A stretch of 64,000 nucleotides of DNA from Cyanobacteria bacterium SIG29. GTDB taxonomy: Bacteria; Cyanobacteriota; Vampirovibrionia; Gastranaerophilales; Gastranaerophilaceae. Below the pieces are notes generated by a model that saw only the letters and a program-made list of their open reading frames with translations, had not been told where the DNA came from and made no database searches. The stretch spans positions 1-64,000 of the forward strand of contig SUTV01000005.1 in NCBI GenBank assembly GCA_015152515.1, read 5' to 3'. Positions 26,014 through 34,031 of this stretch are shown in pieces. Made by a program: the position numbers and the translations under genes. The stretch's first letter is position 1. The number at the start of each line of letters is the position of its first letter.

Positions 26014-27500
26014 TTTTCCTCTCTAACTGATATTTCGTTAATAAATTCATCAAGCATATTAACCATAACATTTTTATAGTGAGTTGCTTTTTCTTTTGTT
26101 GTTGCTTCAAAACGGCAAGTAAATACAGGTTCTGTATTGCTTTGTCTTATTAAAGCAAATCCGTCTGGGAAAATTATTCTCAGTCCGTCTAATGTAACTA
26201 TGTCATTTATATTTGTTCCAAAAATTGAATTATCTTTTTCAATTTTTTCAGTAACCATAGATAATACTTCTTTTTTATATTCGTTTTTACATTTGTGTCT
26301 TACTTCATCAAGAGTACAAACTTTATTAAATGGTTCTAGTAAATCTGATAATTTGAAATCTTTATTTTTTGCTTTGTTTTTAGCGACGATTTCAATAATT
26401 CTGCAACCAGCATAAACAGCATCATCAAATCCATAATATCTATCTTTAAAGAACATATGTCCTGACATTTCTCCAGCTAATATTGCACCGGTTTCTCTCA
26501 TTTTAGATTTTATGTATCCGTGTCCAGTTTTTGCCATTATAGCTTTTCCGCCTTGTTTATTTATTTCATCAAATAAAACTTGTGAACATTTTACTTCTGA
26601 AACAACAACAGGAGTTTCACCTCTAACAACAAGATTTTTAATTAAGTCTTGTGCGTAAAGGTAAAGTAATTTATCGCCAGTTAGTGGGTTACCTTCTGAA
26701 TCAATAACACCAAGTCTGTCAGAATCACCATCAAATGCGATACCTAAATCGGCTTTTGTTTCTATAACTTTCTTTTTAATATCTTCAAGTGTTGATAAAT
26801 CACTTGGGTTTGGATGGTGATTAGGGAAGTTGCCATCAGGCTCGGAATATAATTCTATTACTTCACAACCAAGTTCTGAATATAATTTTGGAGCTACAAC
26901 TCCAGCTGTACCATTTGCACTATCAACTACAACTTTTATTCCATGTCCTATTCCTAAAAATTTTGAAACTAGTGATTCTGTGTATTGTGGAATTATATTA
27001 AACAATCTAGATTCGCCATGTTTTACAGCTGTTATGTCGTTAGACATTTGTTCCATAGTGTAATTTTTCACCACTTTTATAGCTTCTTCATCAAGAGATG
27101 ATTTGTTGAATGTTAATTTTAAACCATTATATTCGCTTGGATTGTGGCTTGCCGTTACGATTAATGCGCCTGATATTACAACATTATTAGAAATATGTTC
27201 TGGATAACTTGCAAATTCTGAATAATATCCAAGAGGTGTTGGTACTATATCTAAACTGATTACATTTGCTCCCATATGCACTATGCCTTTTGAAAGTGCT
27301 TTTGCTAGAGATTCAGAGTGTAATCTTGCATCTTTTGAAATTGTTATCCAAATATCAGCAGGTATTAGTCCTGTTTTTTCTTGTATATATTTTACGAAGC
27401 CTTTTCCAGTGTAATAGAATAATTCTTCTGTAACATCTTCTCCATATATTCCTCGAATGTCATTTTTGCCAAATGCACTGAAAGTTATTGTTTGTGTCAT
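26010..27500 (-). CDS. Phosphomannomutase/phosphoglucomutase
   Basis: The 496-residue protein has the four-domain phosphohexomutase layout: phosphoserine loop VTASHNPSEYNG near residue 110, metal-binding AFDGDSDRLG, sugar loop GEMSGH, and C-terminal RQSNTEP for phosphate. It interconverts hexose 1- and 6-phosphates and supplies precursors for glycogen, LPS or sugar nucleotides. I chose the ATG at 27500 (MTQTITFSAFGKNDIRG) because AAGGGA precedes it. First gene of the run phosphohexomutase-sppA-Yip1-repeat protein. Confidence 0.94.
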   Translation of the reverse strand: MTQTITFSAFGKNDIRGIYGEDVTEELFYYTGKGFVKYIQEKTGLIPADIWITISKDARLHSESLAKALSKGIVHMGANVISLDIVPTPLGYYSEFASYPEHISNNVVISGALIVTASHNPSEYNGLKLTFNKSSLDEEAIKVVKNYTMEQMSNDITAVKHGESRLFNIIPQYTESLVSKFLGIGHGIKVVVDSANGTAGVVAPKLYSELGCEVIELYSEPDGNFPNHHPNPSDLSTLEDIKKKVIETKADLGIAFDGDSDRLGVIDSEGNPLTGDKLLYLYAQDLIKNLVVRGETPVVVSEVKCSQVLFDEINKQGGKAIMAKTGHGYIKSKMRETGAILAGEMSGHMFFKDRYYGFDDAVYAGCRIIEIVAKNKAKNKDFKLSDLLEPFNKVCTLDEVRHKCKNEYKKEVLSMVTEKIEKDNSIFGTNINDIVTLDGLRIIFPDGFALIRQSNTEPVFTCRFEATTKEKATHYKNVMVNMLDEFINEISVREEK

Positions 27501-27521
27501 TTCATTTCCCTTGTAAAAAAC

Positions 27522-27549
27522 TTGTATAAACATAAAAATTGATTATACT
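27522..27549. promoter_or_regulatory. Divergent promoter with overlapping -10 boxes
   Basis: On the plus strand TTGTAT and TATACT are 16 bases apart (27522-27549) and face the ABC permease gene. On the minus strand TATAAT (27542-27547) faces the phosphohexomutase gene. The two -10 boxes occupy the same bases. Confidence 0.5.
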
Positions 27550-27583
27550 TTATATTATAGAAAATATTGTAATTAAAAGCAAA

Positions 27584-28474
27584 ATGTATAAATTACTTAT
27601 TAATAAATTTAAAAAAAATAAAGAAAAAAATATAAGGACTTCTTTTTTAATTCCTTCTTTAATTGGGTCCTTTGTTTTTATATTTTTGCCGTCGATTTTT
27701 TCTTTTTTTCTAAGTTTTTTTGATTGGAATTTAATTAATGATTTAAAATTTGTTGGGCTAAATAATTATTTAAATTTATTATCATCAACAGAGTTTTGGT
27801 TCGTTTTTAAAAATACGATTGTTTATTCGTTGGCTGTTACTTTGTTAGGTACGCTTATCCCTTTAGTATTAGCATCAATTATTAATTCAAAAATTATTTG
27901 TAAAGAGTTTTTAAAAACCTCTTATTTCTTACCTTTTATTACTCCAATGATTGTTATTGCTATGATTTGGCAGTGGATTTTTGATCCAAATATTGGTTTT
28001 ATAAATTTACTTTTAAAGTCTAATATTCAATGGTTATATGATACGAAAACTGCTATGTTTGCTTTAATTATTGTTTCTGTTTGGAAATTAATTGGATATA
28101 ATATGGTGATTTTTTTATCAGGGTTATCGTCGATTAGTTCTCAAGTTTATGAGGCTTCAAAAATTGATGGTGCTAATAAAGTTAAAACCTTTTTATTTAT
28201 TACGGTTCCTTTATTAACACCAACAATCTTTTTTGTTTTATTGATTACAACCATTAGTTCTTTTCAGGTATTTGATTTGATTTATTTAATGACGGAAGGT
28301 GGTCCTGAAAATTCAACAAATGTTCTTGTTTATTGGTTGTATAAAAATGCATTTGAATTTTTTAATATTGGGAAAGCATCTGCTATTGCTTATGTGCTTT
28401 TTGTGTTTATTTTAATTTTAACGATAATACAGTGGAACTTAAGAAAAAAATGGGTTACTAATGAAGTTGATTAA
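27584..28474 (+). CDS. ABC sugar-transport permease (MalF/UgpA type)
   Basis: The 296-residue protein has six membrane segments and the permease EAA loop EASKIDGANKVKTFLFITVPLL, which docks the ATPase. FLPSIFSFFLSFFDW is the usual first segment. No second permease, ATPase or binding protein is adjacent; a family-1 binding protein lies at 15726. The start is uncertain: ATG 27584 is chosen, but in-frame TTG 27539 would add 15 residues. It overlaps the converging 88-residue gene by 4 bases. Confidence 0.88.
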   Translation: MYKLLINKFKKNKEKNIRTSFLIPSLIGSFVFIFLPSIFSFFLSFFDWNLINDLKFVGLNNYLNLLSSTEFWFVFKNTIVYSLAVTLLGTLIPLVLASIINSKIICKEFLKTSYFLPFITPMIVIAMIWQWIFDPNIGFINLLLKSNIQWLYDTKTAMFALIIVSVWKLIGYNMVIFLSGLSSISSQVYEASKIDGANKVKTFLFITVPLLTPTIFFVLLITTISSFQVFDLIYLMTEGGPENSTNVLVYWLYKNAFEFFNIGKASAIAYVLFVFILILTIIQWNLRKKWVTNEVD

Positions 28475-28737
28475 GCTAATACAGTTAGTAAATGTTGTTT
28501 TGGATCTGTTTCTTTTGTTCCATAAAAACTATCGATTTGACTTTTAATATTTAAAGCTTCTTGTGTAACATCTGGTCTGAAAATTTCATTAATTTTGTTT
28601 TTTATTGATGAAACAAGAGTATCTTCTCCAGCTTTTATAATATATGCTGTTTTGTATTCTGGATAAGGAACAGCTGTTCTTTTAAAGCTTTGTTTGTTAT
28701 AATTATTATTTATATTATTGATTGAGTTAATTTTCAT
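28471..28737 (-). CDS. Small protein with N-terminal SFK tag, 88 aa
   Basis: The protein begins MKINSINN, stays Asn-rich, then has QSFKRT at residues 16-21. This matches the M-x-I-x-x ... S/A-F-G/K tag of five other proteins in the window. The remaining 65 residues are polar and probably helical, with no known domain. A strong GAGAGAGG ribosome site precedes the ATG. Function unknown. Confidence 0.65.
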   Translation of the reverse strand: MKINSINNINNNYNKQSFKRTAVPYPEYKTAYIIKAGEDTLVSSIKNKINEIFRPDVTQEALNIKSQIDSFYGTKETDPKQHLLTVLA

Positions 28738-29178
28738 TTTAAACCTCTCTCTCAGTTAAAGTGTTTTTCATACACTTTATTTTATGTATTTATTATGAAA
28801 TAGAAAAATTTTTTTGTCAATAGATATTTTTTAAAAAACTTTACAATTGCTAAAACCAATAATTGCAAGCGTTATAGCATTAAGTGTAAAACTAGCACTT
28901 ATTATCTTAAAAAAGTATTAGCCATTTGTATTATTTTTGTTTAGTCCGATTGGCGAATTGTTAAAAACTCATTTATTTCGTTATATATAAGTATCTTTTT
29001 CATACTTCCAACTATTCTTAATTCCAGACAGTAGGGCATTTTTTGCCCTCTTTTTTTGTGTTTTTTCTGTAGGCAGAGTAAATAAAATGAACGAATGCCG
29101 AAGTATCGCCGAAAAAACGAATGTGAATTTTGTGTAAGCAAAATGTAGTGAGTTGCTTGAAGGCGTGAAAGAAAACTT
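28738..29178. other. 440-base non-coding region
   Basis: No convincing gene. It contains a TTGTCA hexamer at 28814 with no well-placed -10, a plus-strand terminator at 29033, and from about 29080 a stretch richer in G and C than its surroundings. A small RNA ending at the terminator, or simply the trailer of the ABC permease transcript, are both possible. Confidence 0.4.
29033..29057 (+). terminator. Intrinsic terminator without an obvious gene
   Basis: The stem AGGGCA/TGCCCT is followed by CTTTTTTT on the plus strand only. The nearest upstream plus-strand gene ends 560 bases earlier. Confidence 0.75.
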
Positions 29179-29739
29179 TTAATTATATTTATTTTGAACT
29201 TTATTAATGTCGTTTTCGCAATAATATAAAAAAGCTTCAACGCTGTTTTTTAATACCTTATTTAATTCTTCCATTTGTTCATTTGAGAAGTTTTGAAGAA
29301 CGAAATCCTCTGATTTCATAAAGTTTGGTTGTGGACCTATTCCTATTTTAAGTCTATCAAATACTTGGGTTTGAGCATGTTTTATTATTGATTTAATTCC
29401 GTTATGACCGCCATCAGAACCTTTATTTCTAAATCTGATTTTGCCCAGTTCAAGTGAAATATCGTCATAAACAATGAATAAGTCGTTTATATCTATCTTA
29501 TAAAAATTTTTCAGTGCTAAAAGTGCTTCACCAGATAAGTTCATGTATGTTTGAGGTTTAACAATCCAAATGGCTTCGTTTTTATATGTTGTTTTACAAA
29601 GTTCTGATTTAAATTTTGGTTCGTTTGTGAAATTAGAACCAAGTTCATTAGCTAACATATCTGCAAACATAAAGCCAACATTATGTCTTGTTTTTTCGTA
29701 TTTAGAACCAAAGTTACCTAAACATATTAATAATTTCAT
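29179..29739 (-). CDS. pth: Peptidyl-tRNA hydrolase
   Basis: The 186-residue enzyme shows the Pth signature: LLICLGNFGSKYEKTRHNVGF with the catalytic His, KPQTYMNLSG, VYDDISLELGKIR, and GSDGGHNGIKSI. It frees tRNAs from aborted peptides. I chose the ATG at 29739 since AAGGA precedes it and the family starts there. It has the usual length. Confidence 0.96.
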   Translation of the reverse strand: MKLLICLGNFGSKYEKTRHNVGFMFADMLANELGSNFTNEPKFKSELCKTTYKNEAIWIVKPQTYMNLSGEALLALKNFYKIDINDLFIVYDDISLELGKIRFRNKGSDGGHNGIKSIIKHAQTQVFDRLKIGIGPQPNFMKSEDFVLQNFSNEQMEELNKVLKNSVEAFLYYCENDINKVQNKYN

Positions 29740-29843
29740 AGCATGCTTATCCTTTATTTTTAAATTATCCCATAATTTTATTCTACTTACCAATTAAAAA
29801 GTTATAAAAATAATTAATCATATATAAAAATAGGAGATATAAA

Positions 29844-30410
29844 ATGGCTATGAAGAAAAACTCTATTATTGTTATGAAAAGCAGTGAAATGCTTGCTAAT
29901 TTTTTAGAAAATTCTAATTTACATAAAAAAGATTTTGCGCAAATGATTGGCGTAACTTTATCTTATGTTTACAACTTAATTGATGAAACAATTCCATTTT
30001 CTACAAGAAGTACAACGCTAGAGCGTATTGCAACTGTAATGGATATTTCACCTGAAGAATTTTCTGAATATAAAATTCCTCAAGATCCTATTGTATTTGA
30101 TGAAACAACAGAATTTATAAAAGAAAAACAAAAGGAAAATAATTTATCTACAGTTCAATTATTAAAAGCTTTTCCAAGAAAGCAGAGATTAGATATTGTT
30201 GATATATTAAGAGGTGCTAGACCTTTGCCACTAGATTGGAAAGAGGTTAGTGTAATTGCACAAGTTCTTAATGTATCAGAAGAAGAAATTTATGAATATT
30301 GGGAAGCAAGATTAAAACAAGTATTACAAAATGCTGGATTCAATTTTGAAAGTAATTCTGAACTTGCAAAACAAATCTTTAATTCTTGTCGTGACTTTAT
30401 TCAAAAATAA
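29844..30410 (+). CDS. HTH (XRE-like) DNA-binding protein
   Basis: The 188-residue protein has an XRE-type helix-turn-helix at about residues 14-70 (FAQMIGVTLSYVYNLI, then ERIATVMDISPEEF). A second related helical region at about 105-155 ends in VIAQVLNVSEEEIYEYW, so it may carry two HTH units. AGGAG precedes the ATG. There is no sensor domain. It is probably a transcription factor, target unknown; it stands alone and ends 5 bases from the converging phosphoesterase gene. Confidence 0.8.
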   Translation: MAMKKNSIIVMKSSEMLANFLENSNLHKKDFAQMIGVTLSYVYNLIDETIPFSTRSTTLERIATVMDISPEEFSEYKIPQDPIVFDETTEFIKEKQKENNLSTVQLLKAFPRKQRLDIVDILRGARPLPLDWKEVSVIAQVLNVSEEEIYEYWEARLKQVLQNAGFNFESNSELAKQIFNSCRDFIQK

Positions 30411-30414
30411 TAAT

Positions 30415-31239
30415 CTATACTTTTACATTTTTTACGGTAATTTTTACATTTTTAGGTGATAAGTATGAATTACTATCATATTCAATTCTAATTGATTGGT
30501 AGGAATGAGGTGTATCTTTAAACGCTGGTGCGTTAATATGTCTTATTCCTTTTTCATCAGTTTGAATTAAATTTTGATGATAATGTCCTGCGCTAACTAA
30601 TAGAATATTATTGTATTTATGTAGTAGTTGTTTATATTTTTCGCTGTTTAACAGAGATAATTTATATTCTTCTCTTGGCGGAAATAGTGGGTTATGTTGA
30701 AATATAATAAACATTCTTTTTGGATATTTTATTAATAATTTTTCTAACCAAACTAATTGTTCTTCAGAAATTTCACCATGTTTAGATGGTGCAAAATCAG
30801 GTGTATTATCTAAAACAACGCATATAAAATCTTTATTTGGTTTAAAATAGTAGAAATTTTTTCCAGAGTCTTGTTCTTTATTAAAAGTAGAAACAACATC
30901 TAAATAAGTTTCTTTTTCAAGTCCACCTAGTGTGTGTGCATCTCTTTCACCAAATGTAAGATAATAAGGTTGTCGAATTGAATGAATAGAACGCATAAAA
31001 CCTATTATGTTTTCTTCATTAGATTTGTCTATGTTATCTCCAAGAAAAACAACAAAATCTGGGTAATTTTTTCTAAATGATAAAGATAGGAAATGCAAAT
31101 TTCTTTCAATTTCAGTATTGTTTAATGTATAGTGAATATCGCTAACTTGTGCAAATTCAAGTATATCTGCACAAGCAAAACCTTGCATTGTTAATAATGC
31201 AAAAAGTGCAAATAATATATTTTTTATATGTTTATGCAT
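30415..31239 (-). CDS. Exported calcineurin-like metallophosphoesterase
   Basis: The 274-residue protein has a signal peptide (about residues 1-25) and then metallophosphoesterase motifs: VSDIHY, FLGDNID, FQHNP and the final SAGHYHQN (GHxH). The third motif, normally GNHD/E, reads FGERDAH, so the usual Asn and His are replaced; activity may be altered. Substrate unknown. Its start overlaps the MshEN-like gene by 8 bases. Confidence 0.82.
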   Translation of the reverse strand: MHKHIKNILFALFALLTMQGFACADILEFAQVSDIHYTLNNTEIERNLHFLSLSFRKNYPDFVVFLGDNIDKSNEENIIGFMRSIHSIRQPYYLTFGERDAHTLGGLEKETYLDVVSTFNKEQDSGKNFYYFKPNKDFICVVLDNTPDFAPSKHGEISEEQLVWLEKLLIKYPKRMFIIFQHNPLFPPREEYKLSLLNSEKYKQLLHKYNNILLVSAGHYHQNLIQTDEKGIRHINAPAFKDTPHSYQSIRIEYDSNSYLSPKNVKITVKNVKV

Positions 31240-31471
31240 TTTCTAATCTTTTCTGTATGAATTTTTGCACTTTAAGTGCTTGATTTAAATCTTTCTTACT
31301 AATTACTTTCATAGAAAGAAAAATTTCTCCCATTGGTATTTTTTGAAATCTTTGAACATCAAGTACCATAGAAAGATGGAAAAGATTTATTTTTCCAGCT
31401 TCAAGTAGTATCTCACCTAATCTATGGCAAGACACATCTTTCCAGTCATCAATGTTATAAAGATTCTTCAT
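31232..31471 (-). CDS. MshEN-like small protein, 79 aa
   Basis: The sequence matches the N-terminal domain of type II secretion/pilus ATPases: RLGEILLEAGKIN, then IPMGEIFLSMKVISKKDLNQAL. Such MshEN domains can bind cyclic di-GMP or serve as docking modules; here it is free-standing with no ATPase. The ATG has no ribosome site but a perfect TATAAT 6 bases upstream. It overlaps the phosphoesterase gene by 8 bases. Confidence 0.7.
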   Translation of the reverse strand: MKNLYNIDDWKDVSCHRLGEILLEAGKINLFHLSMVLDVQRFQKIPMGEIFLSMKVISKKDLNQALKVQKFIQKRLENA

Positions 31472-31477
31472 ACAGAA

Positions 31478-31483
31478 ATTATA
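31478..31483 (-). promoter_or_regulatory. -10 box for a leaderless MshEN-like mRNA
   Basis: A perfect TATAAT on the minus strand ends exactly 6 bases before the ATG at 31471. Confidence 0.55.
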
Positions 31484-31509
31484 TTAGATTAATACTAATA
31501 AATCAATTA

Positions 31510-31917
31510 TTATGCCCAGAATTCTAATTCATTGCATAATCCATTGTCATAACCTTCAACTTGTGACTTCATTGTAGGTTTGTTTAGAGAACCACCATCA
31601 TATGCGTCAAGTCTGCTAACCATGCCAGCTTGAGCACCTTTTGATTCACTAACTTGATGAGAACCACTAACGGTGTTTGTGCCATTGATTCCGTCTACAT
31701 GTGCAGATTCAGAAGTTTTGTTTGAACTTGTAATTCCCAAGAAATTTACATTGTTTGAAGCAGATGCAGCTCCTTCATTAGCAAATAAGCTTGTATCTGT
31801 GCTTCCTTCGCTTTTCCCATATGATGTATCTATGCTGCTACCTTCAACAGGAACACTTCCTGTCTTAGATTGATACTCATATGGAATTTTTCCAACTCCA
31901 CCAATTAAATTAGTCAT
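31510..31917 (-). CDS. Ser/Gly/Asn-rich hypothetical protein, 135 aa
   Basis: No family recognised. It follows an AAGGAGAAA ribosome site. The product is low in hydrophobic residues and rich in Ser, Gly, Thr and Asn, so probably disordered, with a sharp change to NELEFWA at the C-terminus. No signal peptide, cysteine pair or repeat is visible. A surface or secreted filler protein is possible; nothing decides it. Confidence 0.55.
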   Translation of the reverse strand: MTNLIGGVGKIPYEYQSKTGSVPVEGSSIDTSYGKSEGSTDTSLFANEGAASASNNVNFLGITSSNKTSESAHVDGINGTNTVSGSHQVSESKGAQAGMVSRLDAYDGGSLNKPTMKSQVEGYDNGLCNELEFWA

Positions 31918-32057
31918 AGTTTCTCCTTATTACTTATATAAAGTAATTTTTTGGTTTTAAATTGCAGAAAAAAATTTATATTTTACATTTGTTACATAAA
32001 AATATTTTAAAAATATGCTTGAAATAAAAAAATTATGTGTTTTAATAAATATTGTGA

Positions 32058-32131
32058 GCGTCCGTAGCTCAGCTGGATAGAGCATCTGCCTTCTAAGCAG
32101 AGGGTCGAGCGTTCGAATCGCTCCGGGCGTA
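32058..32131 (+). tRNA. tRNA-Arg (anticodon TCT)
   Basis: A full cloverleaf is visible: acceptor GCGTCCG/CGGGCGT (with two G-T pairs), D-arm GCTC..GAGC, anticodon stem TCTGC/GCAGA with loop CTTCTAA giving anticodon TCT, and T-arm GAGCG-TTCGAAT-CGCTC. CCA is not encoded. Confidence 0.93.
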
Positions 32132-32139
32132 AATTTTTT

Positions 32140-32166
32140 AAGACTGGTATATCCAGTCTTTTTTTT
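32140..32166 (+). terminator. Intrinsic terminator after tRNA-Arg
   Basis: The stem AAGACTGG/CCAGTCTT is followed by a run of T. Confidence 0.85.
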
Positions 32167-32220
32167 ATGAAAACGAAAATCTATAATACCAATGAGTTTT
32201 ATATAAACATTGATTTAAAT

Positions 32221-33927
32221 TTAAATTGTATATCTTATAATATTTTTTGCTGTTTTATTTACAGTATTTTTTATAGAATTTTTAATTATTGATTCTTCAA
32301 TAGTTTTTATTGGAATTCCATTAATTTGTTTTAATTTGTTACTAACAAGTTTATGTGTCATTTTGGTGTTTACATTTACAATAGACATTGATAATACTAT
32401 GCTAAATAGTCCAATTTCTAATGTTCCATTTTCAAATGACTCTTTAATGTTTTTTTCTACTTTATGCTTCCAAACTTCAAATTCATACTCATATTTTTCA
32501 ATTTTCGCATTAATAATTTCTTTAAATATTTTTTTCTTATCAGCAAAAGAATCCGATTCTTTTGCTTTTGTTTTTAAATTATGTATTTGGTTTAAGTGTT
32601 CGTGTCTTTTACTTTTTATTTCTTCTCCTGAATATTGATATTGATTAAAATATGTTTCGCTATTTCTACTTTTAGATAACGCAGCAAAGCCTTCAACCGC
32701 TTCAATATTGCTTTTTATACTATCTAAAATTTCAAATTTTGAATAGCTATATTTTGGGGGAAGGTTTACTTCAAATTCTTTTTCTTTAAAGTAATGATAT
32801 CTGCTTTCTGTAGCTATTGTATATTCTAGAAGTTCTTTTTTCTTTGCTTCAAATTTTTTAGATTTATTTGCAACAGTAGTATAATTTCTAGTTTGTCTTA
32901 TTATAAATTTAGATATGTCAGTTAGTAATGGTTCTAATTCTTTTTCTAATTCATCTATTCTTGAAGTTGATTCTTCTTTATAATCGCCATATTTTAGGTC
33001 GTAGTATTTTTTTAATTTATTAAGATATTGTGTATCTTCATTAAATAGATATTTATCAGCGATTAATCTACTATACATTGCTGCAGCGGTGTAGTTAAAT
33101 GCTGGTGTTTGCATCATTTCAAATACATCACCATTAAATGTTTTAATGATTTTTTTATCTTCGCTATTTTGAATATCTATAAGTATTATTCTTTTAACGT
33201 ATTCATTTCTTTTTTCTTGTGATAATGAATTTCTAATAATTGCTTCTTTAGAGTGTGATAGTTCGTGAGAAATAGTTGAAGAAATTTCTCTGCTGTTATT
33301 TTTAATATTTTCTGGGTATATTGTTACTCTATGTTTTTTAGAGTCATATGCACCAAGTTCTGTGTGATTTTCACTAGTTATATCATTTACAAGTGGACTA
33401 AAATTTTGTGAATTGTATAAATAGCTTTTATCTTTGTAAATGATTTCTAATTCGGGCTTAGTTTCTGATGGTAAATTTAATCTTGCCCAATATTCTTCAA
33501 AATATTTTATTGATTCTATAAGAATTTTTTCTAGAGGTTTTTCTTCTTTTAAAGCATCTTTAACACTAATTTGAGTGCTAGGGATTGGATTTAATTGATT
33601 ATTTGTAAAGTTAATATTTTGAGAATTTGGTATAAATTCATTAAATGTATTAGACTTTGCAGTGTATGTTATTTTTTGTGAATTAGTTTGAGGATTTGTT
33701 GATGCTGTAGTTGAAGCTGTTGTTGAGGCAGTAGTTGAAGCTGTTGTTGATGCTGTAGTAGAGGCAGTAGTTGAAGCTGTAGTTGAAGCGGTTGTTGAAC
33801 CAACTGTACTTGCAACACTTGAAGCAACAGTACTTCCTACTGTTGATGCTACAACTAAACCGTTCTTTTTTTCTTTTGGTTTAATATGTTTCGTTTCATG
33901 TGATATATAAAAATTTATTAAATTCAT
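32221..33927 (-). CDS. Large protein with TAST repeat and HExxH motif
   Basis: The 568-residue protein has no signal peptide. Residues 27-77 are a low-complexity Ala-Ser-Thr-Val tract built on a TAST unit. HELSH at 221-225, within SSTISHELSHSKEAI, is a zinc metallopeptidase HExxH motif; a downstream acidic residue could be the third ligand. Residues 230-460 are charged and helical, probably coiled. A weakly hydrophobic stretch (GLFSIVLSMSIV) lies near residue 515. The Thr-rich tract resembles a glycosylated or flexible linker. A cell-associated or secreted peptidase is the best guess; no family is named with confidence. Confidence 0.7.
   Translation of the reverse strand: MNLINFYISHETKHIKPKEKKNGLVVASTVGSTVASSVASTVGSTTASTTASTTASTTASTTASTTASTTASTTASTNPQTNSQKITYTAKSNTFNEFIPNSQNINFTNNQLNPIPSTQISVKDALKEEKPLEKILIESIKYFEEYWARLNLPSETKPELEIIYKDKSYLYNSQNFSPLVNDITSENHTELGAYDSKKHRVTIYPENIKNNSREISSTISHELSHSKEAIIRNSLSQEKRNEYVKRIILIDIQNSEDKKIIKTFNGDVFEMMQTPAFNYTAAAMYSRLIADKYLFNEDTQYLNKLKKYYDLKYGDYKEESTSRIDELEKELEPLLTDISKFIIRQTRNYTTVANKSKKFEAKKKELLEYTIATESRYHYFKEKEFEVNLPPKYSYSKFEILDSIKSNIEAVEGFAALSKSRNSETYFNQYQYSGEEIKSKRHEHLNQIHNLKTKAKESDSFADKKKIFKEIINAKIEKYEYEFEVWKHKVEKNIKESFENGTLEIGLFSIVLSMSIVNVNTKMTHKLVSNKLKQINGIPIKTIEESIIKNSIKNTVNKTAKNIIRYTI
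33697..33850 (-). repeat. 12-bp tandem repeat encoding TAST units
   Basis: About twelve imperfect 12-bp units encode alternating Ala-Ser-Thr/Val residues. The unit preserves the frame, so slippage would change tract length without stopping translation. Confidence 0.8.
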
Positions 33928-34016
33928 ACTTCAGCCTAAACTTATCCTTATAAAACCTTTAAAGCTAAAAATTTGATATTATATAAACATGTTTTTACAA
34001 TTGTTAATTTTTTATA

Positions 34017-34025
34017 TGGTAAAAT
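34017..34025 (+). promoter_or_regulatory. Extended -10 for a leaderless thioesterase mRNA
   Basis: TGGTAAAAT is an extended -10; its hexamer ends exactly 6 bases before the ATG at 34032. No ribosome site lies between. Confidence 0.55.
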
Positions 34026-34031
34026 TTTACT

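Noticed and set aside
28941-29240. Minus-strand frame of 99 codons overlapping the pth 3' end
   Set aside because: No ribosome site, composition unlike a protein, crosses a terminator and overlaps a certain gene.
33697-33850. Tandem repeat considered as a CRISPR array
   Set aside because: Units are 12 bp, contiguous without spacers and inside a coding frame. No Cas gene is present anywhere in the window.
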